DNA of 5,924 nt, taken from Xanthobacteraceae bacterium (GTDB lineage: Bacteria; Pseudomonadota; Alphaproteobacteria; Rhizobiales; Xanthobacteraceae). Under the pieces are notes generated by a model. The model was not told the origin of the DNA and searched no databases. It was given only the letters and a program-made list of their open reading frames with translations. Of the stretch, positions 1 through 5,924 are shown piece after piece. The stretch covers positions 1 through 5,924 of the forward strand of contig JAUSIF010000342.1 of the NCBI GenBank assembly GCA_030648135.1, in the 5' to 3' direction. The translations under genes were made by a program, and so were the position numbers. Each line of letters begins with the position of its first letter. Position 1 is the stretch's first letter.

Positions 1-1
1 A

Positions 2-16
2 CGCGCCGAAGGCGCG
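2..16. repeat. Short perfect hairpin at the left edge
   Basis: CGCGCC and GGCGCG form perfect 6-bp arms around the loop GAA. It lies 52 bases or more past the TonB stop and could form a second hairpin beside the palindrome at 33-56. No T run follows on the minus strand within the window, and the sequence is cut at the edge, so its role cannot be judged. Confidence 0.3.
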
Positions 17-32
17 ATCCGAGGGCTCGCCA

Positions 33-56
33 CCCTCCCCCTTTTCAGGGGGCGGG
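33..56. repeat. GC-rich palindrome downstream of the TonB gene
   Basis: CCC-T-CCCCCT pairs with AGGGGG-C-GGG around the loop TTTC, giving nine base pairs with one mismatch, starting 12 bases past the TonB stop codon. No T run follows on the minus strand, so it is not a textbook terminator, though it could act as one or protect a 3' end. The flank CTCGCCACCCTCCCCC resembles the dispersed GC-rich palindromes common between genes in rhizobial-type genomes; that resemblance is from memory and unverified. Confidence 0.45.
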
Positions 57-67
57 AGAATTCTTGC

Positions 68-931
68 CTAGCGCAAATCGAATCTGATCGGCGCCGCGAA
101 ATCCATGCGCGCGCGTCCAAGTCCGGGCGGAAACGGCGGGAACGGCGAGGCGCGGCGCACCATCGCGACCGCCGCCTCGTCGAGCACCGACGCGCCGCTG
201 CCGCGCGCGAGCGAGGAGGCGAGCACCCGCCCGTCGGGCGCCAGCGCGAAGCGCACGGTGGAAACACCGGTGATGCCGTGGCTCTGCGCTTCCGGTGGAT
301 AGATGCGGTAGCGCGTGAGATGCGCGAGCACCTGCGCCTGATAGGAGGAGACCGCGGCGCGTCCGCCGGATTCGGCTTCACCGGAAGCGCCGGCACGGCC
401 GGCGGAACCCGATGCCGCCGTGCGGGCCGGGCTCGTCGCCGCGCCCGTGCTCGCGCGCGCAGCCGGGCGCGTCTCGCGCTGAATGATCTCGATCGCCGCG
501 GGCGCCTGCGGCGCTTGCGCGGTTTCGATTTCGCGCGGAGGCGAGGGGGTGGCGATTTTCGCCTGCGGATCGCTCGCATTCGTGGGCGACGGCGCCGGCG
601 GCAGTGCCGCCTCGACCACGATCTCCACCGGCACCAACAGCACGCTTCCTTCAGTCGAAATCGCGGCGGCCGCCCCGGCGGCGCGTTCCAGGTCGTCGGC
701 GAATTTCAGCTGCAAGGCGAGATAGACGATCAAGACGATCAGATGCAGGGCGATGGAGACGACCAGAGCGGCAAGCAGCCAGTCGCGGAAACTCGCCGGC
801 GCCAACGTCGGCCGCTCGCCGGTCTCCGGCGCGGCCGGCATCTTCGCCGGCTCCGCCTTCGCCTGCGGGCGCGACGGAAAGGCGATGACCTCGGCACTCC
901 GGGTCTCTTGCTTTAGCGCCGAATTCCGCAT
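68..931 (-). CDS. TonB-family energy transducer protein
   Basis: Probable TonB-like protein of 287 aa. Proteins of this family span the inner membrane and pass proton-motive-force energy from ExbB/ExbD to outer-membrane TonB-dependent receptors. Seen in the sequence: a cytoplasmic N-terminus of about 50 residues; one strongly hydrophobic segment at about residues 52-74 (starting DWLLAALVV); a linker rich in Ala, Pro, Ser and Gly; and a C-terminal TonB fold at about 197-287 with the RIYPPEA motif, a GVSTVRFALAPDGRV strand and the SPFPPFP element. The ATG at 931 was chosen because the protein becomes TonB-like soon after it and a G-rich stretch lies just upstream. An in-frame GTG at 1048 would add 39 residues and leave an 18-bp gap to the kinase stop. 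The linker lacks the long Glu-Pro/Lys-Pro repeats of enterobacterial TonB. No exbB, exbD or receptor gene is nearby, so the substrate cannot be named. The family call is solid; the start is uncertain. Confidence 0.87.
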   Translation of the reverse strand: MRNSALKQETRSAEVIAFPSRPQAKAEPAKMPAAPETGERPTLAPASFRDWLLAALVVSIALHLIVLIVYLALQLKFADDLERAAGAAAAISTEGSVLLVPVEIVVEAALPPAPSPTNASDPQAKIATPSPPREIETAQAPQAPAAIEIIQRETRPAARASTGAATSPARTAASGSAGRAGASGEAESGGRAAVSSYQAQVLAHLTRYRIYPPEAQSHGITGVSTVRFALAPDGRVLASSLARGSGASVLDEAAVAMVRRASPFPPFPPGLGRARMDFAAPIRFDLR

Positions 932-1066
932 GAATTTCGCCCGCCCCGCGATCGCTGCTTCGCCCTTCGCATGGGCGGCGGGAAAAGAAAAGAGGCGAAC
1001 GGAGATTTTTCGCGCGCGCGCCGCGGGCGGGGGCTTTCCCGCCGCCACGGACGGCGAATTGAACGA
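932..1066. other. Gap between hybrid kinase and TonB gene
   Basis: This 135-bp gap is GC-rich. It contains an alternating CG run at 1011-1020 and a 6-bp stem (1026-1031 with 1038-1043). No T-run terminator follows on the minus strand and no clear promoter is visible. If the TonB gene starts at the GTG at 1048, most of this stretch is coding and the gap shrinks to 18 bp. Confidence 0.4.
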
Positions 1067-3616
1067 TCAATGGGTGAGCGCCAGGCCGTTTCTGACGTTC
1101 GCCAGCGCGAGCCGGACCATGCGTCCGAGCTCGGCCCTGCGATAGGGCTTGGCCAGCAGCAGGACCCCGCGATCGAGACGGCCCTGATGAATGATCGCGT
1201 TTTCGGTATAGCCCGAAGTGAACAGCACCTTCAGCGACGGCTTGAGCTTGCATGCCGCCTCGGCGAGCTCGCGGCCGGACATGCCGCCGGGCAGGATCAC
1301 GTCGGTGAACAGGAGATCGATGTCGTCCCGATCCCGCAAGACTCCGAGACCCGCATTGGCGTCCGCGGCCTGAATGATCTTGTAGCCGAGACTTGCGAGA
1401 TGGCCGCAGGCATTGTCGCGCACCAGCGGATCGTCCTCGACCACCAGCACCGTCTCGATGCCGGCGAGTTCCGGCACCAGCGCCGCCGCTTCCTCCAAAA
1501 ATATCTCGGCGGCATCGGCGCGCGGCAAATAGATCTTCACCGAGGTACCATGACCGACTTCGCTGTAGATCTTGATATGTCCGCCGGACTGCTTGACGAA
1601 GCCATAGACCATGCTGAGGCCGAGGCCGGTGCCCTTGCCGGTTTGCTTGGTGGTGAAAAACGGCTCAAATACTTTCTGGCGGATCGCCTCGGGAATTCCG
1701 GTTCCGGTGTCGGTGATGGCGATCATGGCATAAGGCCCGGCCCGGACCTCGCTGTGGGACGCGGCGTACTGCTCGTCCAGAACGACCTTGGCGGTCTCGA
1801 TTGTGAGCTTGCCGCCGTCGGGCATGGCATCGCGGGCATTGAGCGCGAGGTTGATCAAGGCGGTCTCGATTTGCGAGCGGTCGACCATCGCCGGCCATAA
1901 ATCCGGCTCCAGCGCCGTCACGATTTCGATATGCTCGCCCAGCACGTGACGAAGCAGTTGCTCGGTCTTGCCGACCAGCTCATTGAGAACGACCTTGCAC
2001 GGCTGCAGCGGTTGCTTGCGGGCAAAGGCCAACAGGCGCTGGGTCAGTTCCGCGCCGCGTTCGGCCGCCTGATCGATCATGTGGAGAATCCGGAGCAGGC
2101 GCGCGTCGGAGGCCAGCGCATCGGCGAGAATATCGAGATTGCCGAGGATGATGGTGAGGATATTGTTGAAGTCGTGGGCGACGCCGCCGGTGAGTTGCCC
2201 GACCGCGTCCATTTTCTGGGCGTGCAGCAGCTGACGCTCGGTCTCGATCACGTCGGTGACATCGTGGTAGATCGAGACTCCGCCCCTGACCTGGCCGTGA
2301 TCGTCGATGATCGGACGGGCGTTGACTTTGAGGCGGCGGACCATCTCGATGTCCTTTCTGCGGACGATTTGGTCGACATCATCGACCGACTCTCCGCGGA
2401 TCGCGCGCTCGATCGGAATCTGATCGGGCCGGAACGGAGTCGAGTCGTCCGCATGGAGGAGCTCGTAGATCACGCCTCGCTTTAGGGAGAGTGTATCGCC
2501 GTTGCGTAAACCGAACAGCTTCTCTGCCGCCGGATTGCAGACGAGAACTTTGCGGTCTTTGTCGGCGACGATCATGCCGTCGGCCATGCCGAGGATGGTT
2601 TTGTTCAGGATCTCGGTATTGTGTTGCTTGGAAGCCTCGGTTTCGGCGAGGCGTTTCTGTTGCTTGAACAGCACGATTGCGAACGCGAACAATCCGACTA
2701 AAGCGAAGCCCGTCGCCGCCACGAACCAAAAGAGTCGCGCGTACCACGGTGCCAGAACATGCGGCAGGCTCATCGCGACTTGCACCTTGAGCGGATAATT
2801 TTCCACCGCCGCGACCGAGACGATCCGCTCGACGCCGTCGGGCGATTGCATACGGAAGATATCGACGCGATCGCGCGCGGACGTCCGCATGCCGTCACGG
2901 GTTGCGATGGTTTTGTCCACAAGTTCGTTGCTGGCTGGAATCTGCGCGACGATGCCGCCGTCGTTTTTGGTGAGCGCAATGAGGCCGCCGGCACCGAGCG
3001 AGACCGAGGCGTAGAAATCCGTGAAATATTTTTGCGACAAGCCGGTGCTGATCACGCCGATAAATTCGCCCGTGGGCGAGGAGAGGCGGCGCGACACGAC
3101 GACGATCGGCTTGTTCGACAAGCGGCCGATCACTGGATCGTCGATGTTGATCTCGAGCGACGGATCGGCCTGGTGCCGATGGAAATAGAGCCGATCGGAA
3201 TAGTCGATTTTATACCCGCTGACGGTGGACGACGTGATGCTCATGCCGTTCATGTCAATAAGAACGACGCTGGTAATCTGCGGTACACCCGCCAGATACT
3301 CTTTCATCCGCAGATGCAAAGCCTGCTCGTTCTGCTGGTTCACGATCGCCGGGTCGTTGAGCCTGCGTGCCAATCCGTCGATGACGCGAAATACCTCACC
3401 GACGGTGCGAGATGCATGGGTGGCGAAGGCGCGGGCGTAATTGCTGGTCTGGCTCTCGGCGTCTTCGATCGCCCGCTGATAGGCGGAGGCCAGCGACCAG
3501 GCCGAAATGGACAGCACCAGCGCGGCGGCCAGGGAGGCATAGACGACGACCAAACGGTTTTGTCGCCGCGAAAGCGAAGCCGTAACCGGGGTGGATGGCG
3601 TGGCTTGGTCTGGCAT
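1067..3616 (-). CDS. Hybrid sensor histidine kinase (dCache-PAS-HisKA-HATPase-REC)
   Basis: Inner-membrane hybrid histidine kinase of 849 aa that should autophosphorylate on His and pass phosphate to its own receiver and possibly onward. In order: membrane segment at about 22-43; a periplasmic region at about 45-290 resembling a double-Cache sensor (DRLYFHRH, KPIVVVSRRL, GEFIGVISTGLS); membrane segment at about 295-317; a PAS domain at about 337-455 joined directly, with no evident HAMP; a HisKA H-box GGVAHDFNNIL with H481; an N-box with N593; G1 DTGTGIP at 636-642; F-box FEPFFTTK at 650-657; G2 GTGLGLS from 662. The C-terminal receiver has E727/D728/D729, phosphoacceptor D772, T800 and K823. 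All catalytic elements look intact. The frame stays open upstream to 4117, but that part is Arg/Pro/Asp-rich and overlaps the EAL gene; the ATG at 3616 begins a normal cytoplasmic N-terminus before the first membrane segment, though its ribosome site is weak (GGA about 5 bases upstream). The 50-bp gap to the receiver-EAL gene suggests co-transcription. The ligand cannot be predicted. Confidence 0.93.
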   Translation of the reverse strand: MPDQATPSTPVTASLSRRQNRLVVVYASLAAALVLSISAWSLASAYQRAIEDAESQTSNYARAFATHASRTVGEVFRVIDGLARRLNDPAIVNQQNEQALHLRMKEYLAGVPQITSVVLIDMNGMSITSSTVSGYKIDYSDRLYFHRHQADPSLEINIDDPVIGRLSNKPIVVVSRRLSSPTGEFIGVISTGLSQKYFTDFYASVSLGAGGLIALTKNDGGIVAQIPASNELVDKTIATRDGMRTSARDRVDIFRMQSPDGVERIVSVAAVENYPLKVQVAMSLPHVLAPWYARLFWFVAATGFALVGLFAFAIVLFKQQKRLAETEASKQHNTEILNKTILGMADGMIVADKDRKVLVCNPAAEKLFGLRNGDTLSLKRGVIYELLHADDSTPFRPDQIPIERAIRGESVDDVDQIVRRKDIEMVRRLKVNARPIIDDHGQVRGGVSIYHDVTDVIETERQLLHAQKMDAVGQLTGGVAHDFNNILTIILGNLDILADALASDARLLRILHMIDQAAERGAELTQRLLAFARKQPLQPCKVVLNELVGKTEQLLRHVLGEHIEIVTALEPDLWPAMVDRSQIETALINLALNARDAMPDGGKLTIETAKVVLDEQYAASHSEVRAGPYAMIAITDTGTGIPEAIRQKVFEPFFTTKQTGKGTGLGLSMVYGFVKQSGGHIKIYSEVGHGTSVKIYLPRADAAEIFLEEAAALVPELAGIETVLVVEDDPLVRDNACGHLASLGYKIIQAADANAGLGVLRDRDDIDLLFTDVILPGGMSGRELAEAACKLKPSLKVLFTSGYTENAIIHQGRLDRGVLLLAKPYRRAELGRMVRLALANVRNGLALTH

Positions 3617-3666
3617 GAAATCCAATGCTGCGAGAAATCGGGACTCGCGCGGGTTAGGGTTGCGGC

Positions 3667-5013
3667 TCAGGCGACTTGGTTGCTGGCGTCTCCGTACACA
3701 GGCTTCCGCAGCGACCTCGTCCGCAACAGCGCGACGAACTTGTCCCGCGGCATCGGCGGCGCGAACAAATAGCCCTGGCCGAGGTCGCAGCCCATCCGGT
3801 ACACCGCTTCGAGCTCGGAATTTTTCTCGATCCCTTCCGCCACCGCGACCGTGCCTAAGCGGTGAGCGAGGTCGATGGCGGTCTGGCACAGGGCGGCGCT
3901 GGTTTCGTCCTCGCCGCAATTCATCACCAGGTTGCGGTCGAGCTTGAGCTCGGCGAAGGGCAGGTCGCGCAGCCGCGCCAGATGCGAATAGCCGGTGCCG
4001 AAATCGTCGATCGCGAGCGTGATGTCGTAGATCTTGAGCTGGGTCGCGATCTCGTGCGCGAGTTGGATGTCGCGCACGATCTGGTCCTCGGTCACCTCCA
4101 GGATCAGGCCCGGCCAATTTTCGGATTTAGGACGATGCTCGCGCACGATGCTCGAGATCGGCAGCTTGACCAAGGCGCTCACCGGCACGTTGAGGGCGAG
4201 CCGCAAGGCGGAGCCTTGCTCGGCGAACTTTACCCAATCGGCGAGGGCGGTGATGAGCACGGTCTCGGTGAGTTTCAACATGCTGGCTTCGTCGGCATTG
4301 GGCAGGAACGAGCCCGGCGGAATGATGCCATGCTCCGGGTGGCGCGCGCGCGCGAGGCCCTCGGCTCCGACCAGACACCTCGCCTTGAGATCGATCTTCG
4401 GCTGATACCAGAGCTCGAGCCAATTCTTCTTCAGGATCTCCTCGAGGCTGACCCATGGCGAGAGCGAGACCGCGCCCGCGCTCGGCGCCGCGGGATGTTC
4501 GGGGCTCGCGTTTCTCACTTGCGCGCCGAAATTCTCGCGGATGATCTTGCGGATGGCTTCGGCACGGAACGGCTTTTGCAGCACCGGAAGCATGCGCAGC
4601 GAATGGCGCTCGCCGACGCGGCGAATCTCTTCGAGCAGCGCCAAATCCTTTCCGCTCATGAGTTGGATGGTGCCGCGATAGCAGTGCATGCCGAGCCCGC
4701 GGATCACGTCGATCGCGTCGGACCCGCTGAGCGACACGTCGAGGAAGAAAAGATCGGGCGTCTGTTTCGCGAGCGCTTCGATCACGGCGGGCGCGCTGTC
4801 GAATTCGTCGGTGCGGATGCCGAAATCGTGCAGGCTATGGGTCACGATGTTGCGGATGCCGGGCTCGTCGTCGACGACGAAGCAGATCGGCGAGACATTC
4901 GGCGCGGCGCTCGCGGCTTCCTCGCATGGCGTCGGCACGTCTTGCGCGCGCGCGGCTTCGGATTGCTGGTTGCCAACAGCCGCCTGCATCCGACGGAGAG
5001 CATCGTTGAACAT
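3667..5013 (-). CDS. Response regulator with EAL c-di-GMP phosphodiesterase domain
   Basis: Cytoplasmic 448-aa protein: an N-terminal receiver at about 41-165 and an EAL domain at about 187-432, the class that hydrolyses c-di-GMP to pGpG under phosphorylation control. The receiver has acidic residues D48, D49 and E50, phosphoacceptor D92 (FFLDVSLSG), S120 at the Thr/Ser position, and K147-P148. The EAL domain keeps nearly every catalytic position: E218 and R222 of the signature, N275 (ALNVPVSAL), E306 and E309 (EVTE), D336/D337 (IDDFGTGYS), K357 (ELKLD), E393 (VAEGIE) and Q413 (GQGYLF). Their spacing matches active EAL enzymes. The oddity is that the signature reads EGLAR instead of EALxR. 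There is no GGDEF domain. The ATG at 5013 is backed by a GAGG ribosome site six bases upstream. It is the first gene of a likely pair with the hybrid kinase 50 bp downstream, whose receiver or kinase core may signal to it. Phosphodiesterase activity is inferred from the residues. Confidence 0.93.
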   Translation of the reverse strand: MFNDALRRMQAAVGNQQSEAARAQDVPTPCEEAASAAPNVSPICFVVDDEPGIRNIVTHSLHDFGIRTDEFDSAPAVIEALAKQTPDLFFLDVSLSGSDAIDVIRGLGMHCYRGTIQLMSGKDLALLEEIRRVGERHSLRMLPVLQKPFRAEAIRKIIRENFGAQVRNASPEHPAAPSAGAVSLSPWVSLEEILKKNWLELWYQPKIDLKARCLVGAEGLARARHPEHGIIPPGSFLPNADEASMLKLTETVLITALADWVKFAEQGSALRLALNVPVSALVKLPISSIVREHRPKSENWPGLILEVTEDQIVRDIQLAHEIATQLKIYDITLAIDDFGTGYSHLARLRDLPFAELKLDRNLVMNCGEDETSAALCQTAIDLAHRLGTVAVAEGIEKNSELEAVYRMGCDLGQGYLFAPPMPRDKFVALLRTRSLRKPVYGDASNQVA

Positions 5014-5019
5014 TGCCCG

Positions 5020-5023
5020 CCTC
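5020..5023 (-). promoter_or_regulatory. Ribosome binding site of the receiver-EAL gene
   Basis: The minus strand reads GAGGCGGGCA immediately before the ATG at 5013. GAGG sits six bases from the start codon, a normal Shine-Dalgarno position, and this supports the chosen start. The site abuts the inverted repeat at 5026-5041. Confidence 0.6.
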
Positions 5024-5025
5024 GA

Positions 5026-5041
5026 TCGACCAATCGGTCGA
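5026..5041. repeat. Inverted repeat upstream of the receiver-EAL gene
   Basis: TCGACC and GGTCGA form perfect 6-bp arms around a 4-bp spacer, 13 to 28 bases upstream of the start codon and directly beside the ribosome site. It could be an operator or, if inside the transcript, a small hairpin near the ribosome site. The pattern is visible, the function is inferred, and a short repeat like this can arise by chance in GC-rich DNA. Confidence 0.4.
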
Positions 5042-5101
5042 ATGCTACCGTCGCCGTCGTGCAGAAAGCGTTAACGGGTGGCTTGAAATTCATAAGCTGA
5101 C

Positions 5102-5118
5102 GCAGGGGGATACCCTGC
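5102..5118. repeat. Small inverted repeat in the gap between the dehydrogenase and EAL genes
   Basis: GCAGGG and CCCTGC form perfect 6-bp arms around a 5-base loop, 58 bases past the dehydrogenase stop codon. On the minus strand it is not followed by a T run, so it is not a standard intrinsic terminator. It might contribute to transcript ending or be a binding site for the EAL gene. The rest of the 162-bp gap holds no gene and no promoter I can call with confidence. Confidence 0.35.
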
Positions 5119-5175
5119 TCGCCCGGCCCGAACAGCGCCGATGACCTTTCCCGGAAGATCGAGCCGGCGGGCGAA

Positions 5176-5924
5176 CTAGAGCGCCGCGGCGATCTCCTTG
5201 CCGAGGTCCTGGGTCGAGGCCTGGCCGCCGATGTCGGGCGTGCGCGGCCCTTCGGTGAGCACCTTCTCGATCGCGCGCACCACCGCGAGGGCGGCGTCGG
5301 CATGGCCCAGGTGCTCGAGCATCATCGCGCCCGACCAGATCTGGCCGATCGGATTGGCGATGTTGCGGCCGGCGATGTCGGGCGCCGAGCCGTGCACCGG
5401 CTCGAACATGGACGGGAACTTCCGCTCCGGATTGAGATTGCCCGAGGGCGCGATGCCGATGGTGCCGGTGCAGGCCGGACCGAGGTCGGAAAGGATATCG
5501 CCGAACAAATTCGAGCCCACCACCACGTCGAACCAGTCCGGATGCTGCACGAAATGCGCCACCAGGATGTCGATGTGGAACTGGTCGGTGCGCACCTCGG
5601 GGTAGCCCTTGGCCATTTCCTGGAAGCGTTCGTCCCAGTAGGGCATGGTTATGGCGATGCCGTTGGACTTGGTTGCCGAAGTCAGGTGCTTCTTCGGTCG
5701 GCTCTTTGCCAGTTCGAAGGCGTAGCGCAGGATGCGGTCGACGCCGCGGCGAGTGAAGGTGCTTAGCTGCACTACCGACTCGTGCGCCGTGCCTTCGAAC
5801 ATGCGACCGCCGATCGAGGAGTACTCGCCCTCGGTGTTCTCGCGCACCACCCAGTAATCGATGTCGCCGACCTTGCGATGGGCAAGCGGGGACTGGATTC
5901 CGGGCATCAGCCGCGCCGGCCGCA
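5176..5924 (-). CDS. dmlA: Tartrate/D-malate dehydrogenase (decarboxylating), 5' end beyond window
   Basis: Partial NAD-dependent beta-decarboxylating dehydrogenase of the isopropylmalate/isocitrate superfamily, closest by eye to E. coli D-malate dehydrogenase DmlA and to TtuC-type tartrate dehydrogenases. These oxidise D-malate or tartrate-type 2-hydroxy acids with loss of CO2. About 248 residues are visible. The frame is open to the right edge and reads RPARL before the methionine at 5907, so that methionine is internal (family: RPxRLMPGI). Numbering from it: substrate-binding VVRENTEGEYSS with R22 and Y29; TSATKSNG with catalytic-type K80; metal-ligand acidic residues D113, D137 and D141 (SNLFGDILSD); and nucleotide-loop EPVHGSAPDIAG at 169-180. 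Compared with the usual length of about 360 aa, roughly 110 N-terminal residues are missing. The RENTEGEYSS and TKSNG signatures favour tartrate/D-malate dehydrogenase over LeuB. Exact substrate preference cannot be read from the sequence, and ttuC would be an equally fair label. The stop is TAG at 5176-5178. Confidence 0.9.
   Translation of the reverse strand, partial: RPARLMPGIQSPLAHRKVGDIDYWVVRENTEGEYSSIGGRMFEGTAHESVVQLSTFTRRGVDRILRYAFELAKSRPKKHLTSATKSNGIAITMPYWDERFQEMAKGYPEVRTDQFHIDILVAHFVQHPDWFDVVVGSNLFGDILSDLGPACTGTIGIAPSGNLNPERKFPSMFEPVHGSAPDIAGRNIANPIGQIWSGAMMLEHLGHADAALAVVRAIEKVLTEGPRTPDIGGQASTQDLGKEIAAAL

Noticed and set aside
1011..1043. Alternating CG run and 6-bp stem after the kinase stop, considered as a terminator
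   Set aside because: No T run follows on the minus strand, and the stretch may be coding if TonB starts at the GTG at 1048.
971..1900. Plus-strand open frame opposite the kinase ATPase and receiver region
   Set aside because: It is a shadow of conserved HATPase and receiver codons, with a low-complexity product and no family signature.
3651..3661. Telomere-like GGGTTAGGGTT run
   Set aside because: It is two short units in the 50-bp gap between genes, most likely chance. No longer array is present.
2759..3772. Long plus-strand open frame opposite the kinase sensor domain
   Set aside because: It lies antisense to the kinase, its composition is Arg/Asp/Gly/His-biased with no domain or ribosome site, and it runs across the kinase start and into the 3' end of the EAL gene.
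3617..4117. Upstream extension of the kinase frame by 167 residues
   Set aside because: The extension is Arg/Pro/Asp-rich, lies out of frame over the conserved EAL coding region, and precedes a normal start codon and membrane segment at 3616.
3862..5100. Long plus-strand open frame of 412 codons opposite the EAL gene
   Set aside because: It is antisense to a clearly conserved receiver-EAL gene. Its product is Arg/Asp/Gly/Glu-rich with no recognisable domain. Long antisense frames are expected in GC-rich DNA.
5176..5907. Complete 243-aa dehydrogenase starting at the ATG at 5907
   Set aside because: The frame continues upstream with RPARL, matching the conserved lead-in to MPGI in the family, and the domain lacks its N-terminal third. 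The gene is cut by the window edge.

Overview
The window looks like chromosomal DNA from a GC-rich alphaproteobacterium, most plausibly the Hyphomicrobiales (Bradyrhizobium/Rhodopseudomonas/Xanthobacteraceae-like). This rests on base composition, strong G/C third-position bias, the style of the multidomain signalling proteins and a GC-rich intergenic palindrome. It is inference; no rRNA or other phylogenetic marker is present.

Four protein genes are supported, all on the minus strand, so transcription runs from the right edge to the left. From right to left they are: (1) the C-terminal two thirds of a tartrate/D-malate-type decarboxylating dehydrogenase (5176-5924, its start lies beyond the window); (2) a two-domain response regulator, receiver plus EAL c-di-GMP phosphodiesterase domain (3667-5013); (3) a membrane hybrid sensor histidine kinase with a periplasmic double-Cache-like sensor, a PAS domain, HisKA/HATPase and a C-terminal receiver (1067-3616); (4) a TonB-family energy transducer (68-931). 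The gaps are 162 bp, 50 bp and 135 bp, and the last 67 bp hold small GC-rich palindromes. No stretch longer than 300 bp lacks a gene.

The receiver-EAL protein and the hybrid kinase are the likely functional pair. They are 50 bp apart and co-directional, the kinase has no DNA-binding output, and the regulator has an intact phosphoacceptor aspartate. A phosphorelay from an extracytoplasmic signal to c-di-GMP breakdown is a reasonable but unproven reading. The TonB gene may be read through from the kinase or be independent; no ExbB, ExbD or TonB-dependent receptor gene is visible. The dehydrogenase appears to be a separate metabolic gene.

I found no CRISPR array, tRNA, rRNA, insertion sequence, phage gene or defence system, and nothing I would call a previously undescribed system. 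The points worth a second look are modest: an EGL variant of the EAL signature in an otherwise complete catalytic set, inverted repeats in the gap upstream of the EAL gene, a solitary TonB with an uncertain start, and a palindrome at the left edge that resembles dispersed repeats.
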